This document shows, one piece after another, positions 1 through 5,856 of a DNA stretch of 11,495 nt (the first letter of the stretch is position 1; every line of letters starts with the position of its first letter). Source of the stretch: DAOUMU01 sp034409055. GTDB lineage: Bacteria > Chloroflexota > Anaerolineae > 4572-78 > J111. The position numbers and the translations under genes were made by a program. The stretch covers positions 1 through 11,495 of the forward strand of contig DAOUMU010000364.1 in assembly GCA_034409055.1 (NCBI GenBank), written 5' to 3'. The notes under the pieces were generated by a model. It worked only from the letters and a program-made list of their open reading frames with translations, had not been told where the DNA came from and made no database searches.

Positions 1-41
1 GGCTTCAGCCGGACGTGGCCCCGTTTGGACCGGCTGAAGCC
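1..41. repeat. 12-bp inverted repeat (hairpin) at window edge
   Basis: GGCTTCAGCCGG at 1-12 is perfectly complementary to CCGGCTGAAGCC at 30-41, with a 17-nt loop. No T-run follows on the plus strand, so it is not a canonical intrinsic terminator for plus-strand transcription. It may be the end of a longer interspersed hairpin element cut by the window edge. The arms do not match the GTAGGGGCGAGGC family found elsewhere in this window, so it is a different repeat. Confidence 0.6.
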
Positions 42-118
42 TCGACTCCAAAGGCTTAACCAGTTGCTAAATCATAACCCGCCCCAAAACTGAAACGCAC
101 CCATTCCGCCTCGTCTGG

Positions 119-147
119 TTGTCAGCAGTAAGTAGGTGTGCTATGAT
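119..147 (+). promoter_or_regulatory. Probable sigma-70-type promoter of the SixA-like gene
   Basis: TTGTCA (119-124) and TATGAT (142-147) are separated by exactly 17 nt, and TGC just before the -10 makes an extended -10. Transcription would start near 154, almost at the AAGGAGG ribosome binding site (155-161), so the leader would be very short. The extended -10 (TGCTATGAT) is identical to that of the livG promoter at 5842-5850. Confidence 0.55.
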
Positions 148-167
148 ACCCTCCAAGGAGGGAAATC

Positions 168-635
168 ATGAATCTATACTTAGTGCAGCATGCCCAGGCA
201 AAATCAAAGGAGAAGGACCCGGAGCGTCCCCTCTCCGCAGAGGGTTGGGCCAACATCCGCCAGGTAGCCGCTTACGTCGCTCAGTATGCCGGTATTCAGG
301 TTCGCCGGATTAACCATAGTGGCAAGGCCAGAGCGTGGCAGACGGCTGAAGCGTTGGCCGAGGCTTTACAACCGCCAGAGGGCATTAATCAGGTCGCCGA
401 TTTAACGCCTATGGCCGAGCCTTCGGCCTGGGCCACGCGCCTGGCCGAAACAACAGAGGACGTGATGTTGGTGGGACATTTACCTCACCTGAGCAAGCTG
501 GCCGCTTATTTACTCTGTCAAGATGAGACCAGGCCAGTCGTGGCTTTCCAGATGGGCGGGGTGGTTTGCCTGGGCCGAGATGAAACAGGCGTCTGGTCAC
601 TGCGTTGGATGGTGACGCCGGAGATTATAGCATAA
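168..635 (+). CDS. sixA: SixA-like phosphohistidine phosphatase (histidine phosphatase superfamily)
   Basis: This 155-residue cytoplasmic protein has the length and motif order of SixA-type phosphatases, which remove phosphate from phosphohistidine on histidine-containing phosphotransfer proteins. The nucleophile is His8 in LVQHAQ. The second catalytic His is H104 in LVGHLPHLS. The conserved KARAWQTAE stretch (about 53-61) supplies the middle Arg, R55. The usual Arg-His-Gly signature reads Gln-His-Ala here, so the Arg next to the nucleophile is replaced by Gln7. The start is set by an AAGGAGG ribosome binding site 6 nt upstream. It may be cotranscribed with the SRAP gene 29 bp downstream. The family call is firm, but the substrate is unknown and activity with the Gln variant is not proven. 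Confidence 0.87.
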   Translation: MNLYLVQHAQAKSKEKDPERPLSAEGWANIRQVAAYVAQYAGIQVRRINHSGKARAWQTAEALAEALQPPEGINQVADLTPMAEPSAWATRLAETTEDVMLVGHLPHLSKLAAYLLCQDETRPVVAFQMGGVVCLGRDETGVWSLRWMVTPEIIA

Positions 636-664
636 ATTATATCACTTTTAACCGGGGGTAAAAC

Positions 665-1336
665 ATGTGCGGACGATTCACCCTAACAGCAGACTCTAAA
701 AAACTGGCCGAGGCTTTTGCCGGTTTCAAGCTACCGGATGAGCTGGTACCTCGCTACAACATTGCCCCCTCGCAACCCGTAGCGGTGATCGCCAACAATG
801 GCCAGAATCAAATAGAATTTTTCCAATGGGGACTGATCCCATCCTGGGCCAAGGACCCCAAGATTGGTAACCGGATGATTAATGCCCGCGCCGAAACCTT
901 GGCCGAGAAGCCGTCTTTCAAAACGGCCTACAAGCGCCGCCGCTGCTTGGTGCTGGCCGATGGCTTTTACGAATGGCGTAAAGAACTGGGCTCCAAGAAA
1001 AAAACACCCATATACATTCGACTGGTCTCAGACGAACCTTTCGGCTTTGCCGGGTTATGGGAGTCCTGGCGTTCAACAGACGACACGACCATCCTGTCCT
1101 GCACCATCATCACCACCACGCCGAATGGCTTGTTAGCCCAGATTCACAACCGCATGCCGGTCATTCTCCCGGCAGAGGCTTACACCCAGTGGTTGGATCC
1201 GGGGGAACGTCGTCCGGCTGAACTCAACGGGCTGCTCAAACCCTATCCGGCCGAACAAATGACGGCCCATCCCGTTTCAACCCTGGTCAATAATCCCGCA
1301 AACAATGGGCCGGCTTGTATTGAGCCGGCGGGCTGA
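665..1336 (+). CDS. yedK: SRAP-domain protein (YedK/HMCES family), abasic-site DNA-protein crosslinker
   Basis: This 223-residue single-domain protein has the complete SRAP signature. Family members shield abasic sites in single-stranded DNA by forming a thiazolidine crosslink through the N-terminal Cys. Visible features are MCGRF, with Cys2 exposed after Met removal; RYNIAPSQ (about 30-37); WGLIPSWAKD (55-64); INARAETL, with Asn73; ADGFYEW, with Glu103; IHNRMPVIL, with His161; and the C-terminal VNNPANNGP block. All catalytic and DNA-contact positions known for the family are present, so it is probably active. The start is ATG, required for the Cys2 chemistry, with a GGGGG-type ribosome binding site a few bases upstream. 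The gene lies 29 bp after the SixA-like gene on the same strand, consistent with one transcript. It converges on the regulator gene at 1503-3743. Confidence 0.93.
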   Translation: MCGRFTLTADSKKLAEAFAGFKLPDELVPRYNIAPSQPVAVIANNGQNQIEFFQWGLIPSWAKDPKIGNRMINARAETLAEKPSFKTAYKRRRCLVLADGFYEWRKELGSKKKTPIYIRLVSDEPFGFAGLWESWRSTDDTTILSCTIITTTPNGLLAQIHNRMPVILPAEAYTQWLDPGERRPAELNGLLKPYPAEQMTAHPVSTLVNNPANNGPACIEPAG

Positions 1337-1358
1337 ATCAAGCGAACCTTTATCTCCC

Positions 1359-1480
1359 CAGTAATTCCAAATTTGGGTATGGCGTAGGGGCGAGGCAGGT
1401 CGGATTGAGGTTCTCGGTACAAACAAACTGTGTTTCGACCTGCCTCGCCCCTACCTTTCGGGTTAAAATTAGAATTGCTG
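1359..1480. mobile_element. MITE-like palindromic element, copy 1 (degenerate ends)
   Basis: The core is a perfect 19-bp stem: GTAGGGGCGAGGCAGGTCG at 1384-1402 pairs with 1436-1454 around a 33-nt loop containing GGATTGAGG and ACAAACAAACT. Weaker outer arms (1359-1374 and 1465-1480, 13 of 16 matching) extend the symmetry. The left flank resembles the terminal repeat of copies 2 and 3 (TTATCTCCCCAGTAATTC versus GTATCTTCTCAATAATTC), putting the original left end near 1350. The right end is not recognisable and no clear target duplication is seen. It sits between the convergent SRAP and regulator genes, where it could also act as a bidirectional transcription barrier. There is no coding capacity. 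Confidence 0.7.
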
Positions 1481-1502
1481 CTACCTCCCTCGAAAAACAG
1501 TC

Positions 1503-3743
1503 TCATACAATGCCATCAGCCTGATGACGCTCAGGCCAGATTTCAACGATTTTTTCCAGGATTGCATAGGCTTGGTGAATATCCTCTGGCGTCTGAAGAA
1601 CTTGCTCCAGGGCGTGGGTTAGGGCAGTGATCGGCCGGCTGAACTTCGTTGCTGTTAATATTTCTAAGCATTGTTGGGCCAGCGTTTGAGCTTCGAGTGA
1701 CGAAGTTCGGGCCACGGCTCGTTTGCCAGAGGTAACCAGATGAGGCAGGGCCAACTCCGGGGTGTGGGAATTGAGATAATGATAGGCCAAACGAGCCGGG
1801 TCACGGGAACGGGGTTCCAGGGGCAGGGTGGTCAGCGCCCGGGCAATTTCTTGATGAGCCTGACGGCACTGAGATTGACTCATGCCGGCATAAGCGGTCA
1901 ACTGAATCTGCTCATGCTTAAACTCATACCCATCACTCTGCTCGATGACCAGGCCCTTTTCTAACCAACTTTCCAGAGCCTCCAAAACCTGGTTTTCCGT
2001 AAAAGAAGAAGCGGCCCCGGCTAACACTCTAAAATTAAAGGTGCGCCCAATGGCCGCCGCCAAGGCCAATAAAGTTCGACTGTCCGGAGCCAACTGATTG
2101 AGTCGAGCGCTAATAACTGTCCGCACCGTTTTGGGAGGAGAATGAATGGCAGCAGGGGATATCTGTTTATCGGGCCTCATGTCGGTACTTTTCAAAAACT
2201 CGGTGATGAAAAATGGATTCCCCTCAGTCACTCGATAGACCTGTTTGATAAAAGGCTTATCAGGTTGTTGCCGGTGGCCCAGGAGATGCTTGGTCAACTT
2301 GGCCGTATCGACCAGAGACAGAGGCCATAATTTTATAATTTGTAATTGTCGATAGCGCTGCAAACTATGCATCAGACATTGCGCAGCCGTTGGCAGGGCA
2401 TCAGGTTGATAGATACCAACCAGTAGCAGCGGCGTGGTAGAACAGCGCCTCCCCAGAAAAGCGATGAGCTGCCAAGTGGCCTCGTCGGCGTTGTGCAAGT
2501 CATCAATCAATAAACCGATGGGACAGGAGGCGCGAGTAGCCAGGGTGAGTATAAACTGGCCCAACCTGTCAACGGTGGGCAAGGCTGCGGGCTGAGGTGA
2601 TCTTTCGGAGGGGGAAGTAGATCTGTCGTCCAGATTGAGGCGTAAAGAACGTGACATGTTTCGCCAGGGAGAGTGGGCCGGAAACCATTGCCAATCAATT
2701 TGGGCCTGTCCCTGGTACAGGGCCTCCAGAATGGGCGCACAAGGAATTTCGGACCCGGTGGCCTGGGCCTGTCCGCTAAAGATCAATAATTGTTCAGCGT
2801 GAGCCTGTTGCCAGGTTTGGAGCAGCCGTGTTTTACCCAGACCGCTTTCCCCTTCAATCAGAATAAAGCGCCCCCCTCCATTTAGCGTATGAACCAGGGC
2901 CTCGTCCAGTTGGGCCAATTCTTCTCTACGCCCCACAAATGCCTCGCTGATTGGGGTGATTGTTTTTAGGAGCCGGGGGGGGTGTTGGGACAATGAAATG
3001 AGGGGAGGGATATCGCCAGGCAAGGTACCGTTTTGTATTTGTTGACAGAGGGCCACCGTTTGGGGCATCGGCTCAACATTTAAGGTACGTTTCAGTAGAT
3101 TTCTCAGGTCATCAAATTGTTGCAGGGCTTGAACGCGCTGACCACTGAAATACAAAGCCTCCATGTAGGTCCGATGGGAACTTTCACGAAGCGGCGTGGC
3201 CTGTAGCAAACGATGGGCATATTGAAGGGCCCGGCGGTAGTTGCGCTGCATGTTGGCAATATTGATTTGGTTACGGAGCGCGGCCAAATATTGCTCTCGC
3301 AGCCGGTTACGTATGGGGTGCAACCACTCAACCTGATGCGTGGTCAGTAAGTCACCCCGGTATAGTTCAATGGCTTCATTTTGCCACCGCTGCTCAGTAA
3401 TTTTGCGCTCAAATTGGCTCACGTCAATCCACAGGATGGAATCGGGGTTAAAATGCAACTGGCTACCTTTACTGAGCACAATATCATTCGGGAGGTTGAG
3501 TGAGGCTAAGATCTGTCGTAGGCGATAGAGATGTTGACGCAAGTTACGTAACGCCGTGGCTTCGGTGGTGTCAGGCCACAGGATAAAAGCCAGCTTCCGG
3601 CGGTCGATGGACTGATTAGGATGCAGGGCTAAATAAACCAGCAAAGTTTGAACATGCCGGGGTAGATCAATCGGATTGGCGTGAAGGTCAGGTCCGGCCG
3701 TCAAACTTGGTTCGCCAAAAAGGCGCAAACACGCACAAATCAT
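1503..3743 (-). CDS. SARP/BTAD-type transcriptional regulator with AAA ATPase domain
   Basis: This 746-residue cytoplasmic regulator resembles AfsR/DnrI-MalT-like proteins. Residues about 1-100 are a winged-helix OmpR/SARP DNA-binding domain (LRLFGEPSL; RKLAFILWPD; RNLRQHLYRLRQIL). Residues about 105-240 are a bacterial transcriptional activator domain. From about 268 there is an AAA/STAND-type ATPase: FVGRREEL, Walker A GESGLGKT (298-305), Walker B LLIDDLH (411-417) and TEGNPFF (506-512). A helical region to 746 includes FKHEQIQLTAYA. The C-terminal TPR array is short compared with many relatives of about 1000 residues, but nothing shows it to be broken. No good ribosome binding site precedes the ATG, and that ATG overlaps the stop of the PaaC-like remnant by 4 nt (ATGA). 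The target genes and ligand cannot be read from sequence. Confidence 0.88.
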   Translation of the reverse strand: MICACLRLFGEPSLTAGPDLHANPIDLPRHVQTLLVYLALHPNQSIDRRKLAFILWPDTTEATALRNLRQHLYRLRQILASLNLPNDIVLSKGSQLHFNPDSILWIDVSQFERKITEQRWQNEAIELYRGDLLTTHQVEWLHPIRNRLREQYLAALRNQINIANMQRNYRRALQYAHRLLQATPLRESSHRTYMEALYFSGQRVQALQQFDDLRNLLKRTLNVEPMPQTVALCQQIQNGTLPGDIPPLISLSQHPPRLLKTITPISEAFVGRREELAQLDEALVHTLNGGGRFILIEGESGLGKTRLLQTWQQAHAEQLLIFSGQAQATGSEIPCAPILEALYQGQAQIDWQWFPAHSPWRNMSRSLRLNLDDRSTSPSERSPQPAALPTVDRLGQFILTLATRASCPIGLLIDDLHNADEATWQLIAFLGRRCSTTPLLLVGIYQPDALPTAAQCLMHSLQRYRQLQIIKLWPLSLVDTAKLTKHLLGHRQQPDKPFIKQVYRVTEGNPFFITEFLKSTDMRPDKQISPAAIHSPPKTVRTVISARLNQLAPDSRTLLALAAAIGRTFNFRVLAGAASSFTENQVLEALESWLEKGLVIEQSDGYEFKHEQIQLTAYAGMSQSQCRQAHQEIARALTTLPLEPRSRDPARLAYHYLNSHTPELALPHLVTSGKRAVARTSSLEAQTLAQQCLEILTATKFSRPITALTHALEQVLQTPEDIHQAYAILEKIVEIWPERHQADGIV

Positions 3744-3794
3744 GAATGAGCATACCAGATAACAGCATGGCCAATCTCATCCTGAGCAATGTTG

Positions 3795-3921
3795 GAAAAG
3801 GCGTATCTTCTCAATAATTCGGGGTGGGTAGGGGCGAGGCAACTCGGAGCATAGTTTGTTTGCTCCTAAACCCTCAATCCGAGTTGCCTCGCCCCTACTT
3901 TTTGAGATGATACGAAAAGGC
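3795..3921. repeat. 8-bp target site duplication flanking MITE copy 2
   Basis: GAAAAGGC at 3795-3802 and at 3914-3921 abut the element ends without a gap. In the minus-strand PaaC frame, one copy supplies GCC TTT TC, and removing element plus one copy restores GCC TTT TCC AAC ATT in frame. This coding restoration is independent evidence that the repeat is a true duplication. Confidence 0.88.
3803..3913. mobile_element. MITE-like palindromic element, copy 2 (intact, with 8-bp target duplication)
   Basis: The ends are imperfect inverted repeats of 12 bp (GTATCTTCTCAA at 3803-3814; TTGAGATGATAC at 3902-3913; 11 of 12 complementary). Inside is a perfect 21-bp stem, 3828-3848 with 3878-3898, around a 29-nt loop. 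The loop read on the minus strand contains GGATTGAGGG and AGCAAACAAACT, so this copy is inverted relative to copies 1 and 3. GAAAAGGC occurs immediately outside both ends (3795-3802 and 3914-3921), a perfect 8-bp direct repeat as left by a transposase. It encodes nothing and must have been mobilised in trans. It interrupts the PaaC-like remnant. Confidence 0.88.
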
Positions 3922-4026
3922 AACGTCCTTTTCTAAAATGGGCGCGTGCCCCGTCCTCCATTCAGAAGCCCGGTGAGCCAAAATTATTTCGTCATCAGCC
4001 ATAGCCAGCAATTTATTGATGAGCGC

Positions 4027-4259
4027 TTATTTTACCTCATTATGCCTTCCCTCACCAATCCATTCAATAATCGAGGCTACGCCCTGTCCTACCCCCACAC
4101 ACATAGTCACCAGGCCGTAGGGCGAGGTGGCCGTACCAGCCTGGTGACGATGTTTGATTTCGTGCAAAAGGGTGGTCATCAAACGCGCCCCGGTACGCCC
4201 CAGCGGGTGCCGGGCAATGACCCCCCATTGATATTCGATAGGGCCCCCTGTTGAGCCAT
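4027..4259 (-). pseudogene. C-terminal thiolase remnant with frameshift
   Basis: Minus-strand translation gives LSNINGG, then after a one-base shift inside a run of six G (plus-strand positions 4231-4236) VIARHPLGRTGARLMTTLLHE. It then reads SPYGLVTMCVGVGQGVASI and ends EWIGEGRHNEVK with TAA at 4027-4029. This is the signature end of acetyl-CoA acyltransferases: NGG, the GHPLG catalytic His block and the CxGxGxG catalytic Cys block. Seven G would restore the NINGGVIA frame, and one residue is also missing before HPLG. Only about 75 of the usual 390 residues remain. It begins right behind the paaK stop codon (4261-4263). A thiolase beside paaK fits a former phenylacetate (paaJ-like) or beta-oxidation gene. 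It is not expected to be functional. Confidence 0.85.
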
Positions 4260-4260
4260 A

Positions 4261-5601
4261 CTACAGCTTTCGCTTGTCGATCAGTCGCTTTAATTTTCCA
4301 CCTTCGCTACGCATAGCAGTGCGAGGGGCCAACAAGGTTACTTTTACATTTAAACCCAAGATGTCGTGTAACTTGCGGCGGACGGTATCTTCCAATTGGT
4401 GAGCTTCTTCCACCCCAACATCGGGATGTCCGGCAAATATGTCTTTACCAATGTGGCGGACAAACCCCTCGGTCACTTCCACCTGCACTTCCAGTTTGTC
4501 CAGGCGGTCTTCCCGGGTTACAACGATTTGGTGATGCGGGGTAATATTCTCTATGCTCACCAAAGCTTCTTCAATTTGAGAGGGGAAGACGTTGACCCCC
4601 CGGATGATGAGCATATCGTCGGTCCGGCCGACAACCCGTGACATACGGGCATGGGTACGGCCACAAATACATGGTTCGCGGGTTATCGAAGCCAGGTCGC
4701 CGGTACGGTAGCGAATCACCGAGAAGGCTTGCTTGGTCAGGGTGGTAAAGACCAACTCGCCTGTTTCGCCTTCAGGCAAAACTTCGCCGGTATCAGGATT
4801 GACTACTTCCGCAATGAAATGATCTTCAAAGATATGAGAGCCATCTTTAGCCTCCACACACTCGTTTGAGACGCCGGGACCAATCACTTCGCTCAAGCCG
4901 TAGATGTTCACCGCGTGTGCTTTGAGCTTGGCCTCAACCTCCTGGCGCATGGCTTCAGTCCAGGGTTCCGCCCCCAAAACGAAAGATTTAAGATTGAGCG
5001 TACCGGCCTCAATCCCCCGGTCAGCCAGGGCATCGGCCAGCGTTAAAGCATAAGAAGGGGTGCAAGCCACAATATGAGGCCCAAAGTCCTGCATCAGCAT
5101 CACCTGGCGAGCCGTGTTGCCTCCCGAAACAGGAATCACGGTCAGCCCCATATACTCGGCCCCATAATGCATGCCTAATCCGCCAGTAAACAGGCCATAA
5201 CCGTAGGCGTTCTGGAACATCTCGCCGGGTTGAGCGCCACTCAGGGCCAGGCAGCGAGCGCAAACTTCGGCCCAGGTTTGTAGGTCGTCGCGGGTGTAGC
5301 CGACCACGGTTGGTTTGCCGGTCGTCCCGGAAGAAGCGTGGACCCGGATCACCTCCTCCATCGGCACGGCAAATAAACCAAAGGGATAGTTATCACGCAG
5401 GTTCGTCTTTTCGGTAAAAGGCAGACGGGGCAGGTCTTCAATCCCTTTGATGTGATCAGGCTTCAGCCCTAACGCGTCAAATTTTTGTTTATAAAACGGA
5501 ACTCGTTCGTAAACACGCCCCACCAGTTGGCGTAGCCGTTCGCTTTGCAACTTTTCTATTTCCGGGCGAGGCATGGTTTCCATTGCTTGATTCCAGATCA
5601 T
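4261..5601 (-). CDS. paaK: Phenylacetate-CoA ligase (PaaK family), copy 1
   Basis: This 446-residue cytoplasmic AMP-forming ligase of the ANL superfamily would activate phenylacetate or a related arylacetate to its CoA thioester with ATP. Motifs in order are the phosphate-binding loop SSGTTGKP (90-97), YGYGLFTGG (133-141), ACTPSYAL (179-186), YGLSEVIGPG (234-243), RYRTGDL (297-303), the CICGRTHARM block (311-320), GRTDDMLIIRGVNVFPSQIE (325-344), and the C-terminal GGKLKR with the likely adenylation Lys436. A strong AGGAGGT ribosome binding site (5615-5609) lies 7 nt before the ATG. It is divergent from the livGF-iorAB-paaK operon and is a clear paralogue of the PaaK there. Compared with that paralogue it has a longer segment at about 379-402. 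It is the only intact gene of what looks like an older paa cluster, as thiolase and PaaC-like remnants follow it downstream. Confidence 0.94.
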   Translation of the reverse strand: MIWNQAMETMPRPEIEKLQSERLRQLVGRVYERVPFYKQKFDALGLKPDHIKGIEDLPRLPFTEKTNLRDNYPFGLFAVPMEEVIRVHASSGTTGKPTVVGYTRDDLQTWAEVCARCLALSGAQPGEMFQNAYGYGLFTGGLGMHYGAEYMGLTVIPVSGGNTARQVMLMQDFGPHIVACTPSYALTLADALADRGIEAGTLNLKSFVLGAEPWTEAMRQEVEAKLKAHAVNIYGLSEVIGPGVSNECVEAKDGSHIFEDHFIAEVVNPDTGEVLPEGETGELVFTTLTKQAFSVIRYRTGDLASITREPCICGRTHARMSRVVGRTDDMLIIRGVNVFPSQIEEALVSIENITPHHQIVVTREDRLDKLEVQVEVTEGFVRHIGKDIFAGHPDVGVEEAHQLEDTVRRKLHDILGLNVKVTLLAPRTAMRSEGGKLKRLIDKRKL

Positions 5602-5608
5602 TTTTATT

Positions 5609-5650
5609 ACCTCCTATCATTATGTCATAAAATTAACATGGAACTGTCAA
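5609..5650 (-). promoter_or_regulatory. Possible promoter and strong ribosome binding site of paaK copy 1
   Basis: On the minus strand, TTGACA (5650-5645) is a perfect -35 box. Downstream an AT-rich stretch offers TGACAT at 17-nt spacing (5627-5622) or TATGAC at 15 nt, so the -10 is not well defined. AGGAGGT (5615-5609) is the ribosome binding site. A second TTGACG lies farther upstream at 5673-5668, inside the inverted repeat described at 5666-5828. Confidence 0.4.
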
Positions 5651-5665
5651 TGTGACGTTGCCAGG

Positions 5666-5828
5666 GCGTCAATTCCTGATTCGTATCCTCGCCAATAAGG
5701 GCGAGGCAAGTCGGATTGGTGGTAGTCGCAACAAACAAGCCAAGCTCCGACTTGCCTCGCCCCTACGCTACCCACAAATTTGGAGAGGATACCCCGATTC
5801 TGACAAAAAAGTCTATCAGAATTGACGC
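5666..5828. promoter_or_regulatory. Interrupted inverted repeat in the divergent promoter region (candidate operator)
   Basis: GCGTCAATTCCTGAT (5666-5680) is complementary to ATCAGAATTGACGC (5815-5828) apart from one extra C. The right arm carries the -35 box (TTGACG) of the livG promoter and the left arm a TTGACG facing paaK copy 1. The two arms are now separated by MITE copy 3. Without the element and one target duplication they would form an imperfect palindrome of about 45 bp. The position over divergent promoters suggests a regulator site, which is inference. Confidence 0.5.
5683..5792. mobile_element. MITE-like palindromic element, copy 3
   Basis: Terminal repeats GTATCCTCGCCAA (5683-5695) and its complement at 5780-5792 match in 12 of 13 positions. 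The inner stem pairs 5699-5715 with 5746-5762 without mismatch, then an A-C mismatch and two more pairs. The loop contains GGATTG and ACAAACAA, as in copies 1 and 2. Flanks CCTGATTC (5675-5682) and CCCGATTC (5793-5800) match in 7 of 8 positions, an aged 8-bp target duplication. Total length is 110 bp. It lies between the divergent paaK and livG promoters. Confidence 0.83.
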
Positions 5829-5850
5829 AACTTCTGATATATGCTATGAT
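5822..5850 (+). promoter_or_regulatory. Promoter of the livGF-iorAB-paaK operon
   Basis: TTGACG (5822-5827), a 17-nt spacer, and TATGAT (5845-5850) preceded by TGC (extended -10) form a near-consensus sigma-70-type promoter. The predicted start is near 5857. It lies just to the right of MITE copy 3, and its -35 is inside the right arm of the inverted repeat at 5815-5828. Confidence 0.72.
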
Positions 5851-5856
5851 GCCTCC

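Larger units (their letters stand above)
3740..4026 (-). pseudogene. N-terminal remnant of a PaaC-like phenylacetyl-CoA epoxidase subunit, split by a MITE
   Basis: The minus strand from 4026 encodes ALINKLLAMADDEIILAHR, then ASEW and GHAPILEKDVAFS, and stops matching at 3914. After the 111-bp element it resumes at 3802-3743 as NIAQDEIGHAVIWYAHS, then TGA at 3740-3742. Together these match the N-terminal 55-60 residues of the PaaA/PaaC ferritin-like family (the usual pattern is LADDxLILGHR...SEW...GHAPxLEED...AQDExGHA). The family subunit is about 250 residues, so most of the C-terminal part is gone, and the remnant runs straight into the regulator start codon. No ATG is in frame at the expected N-terminus; the codon before Ala is TAA. 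The specific subunit (PaaC rather than a PaaA-like paralogue) is a best guess. Confidence 0.8.

Noticed and set aside
3946..4254. 102-codon open frame on the plus strand
   Set aside because: It lies antisense to the thiolase and PaaC-like remnants, which show clear protein similarity on the minus strand. The plus-strand peptide has no recognisable domain.
1384..5766. Possible CRISPR array from repeated short sequences
   Set aside because: The copies are kilobases apart, palindromic and have no spacers or cas genes. They fit dispersed MITEs.
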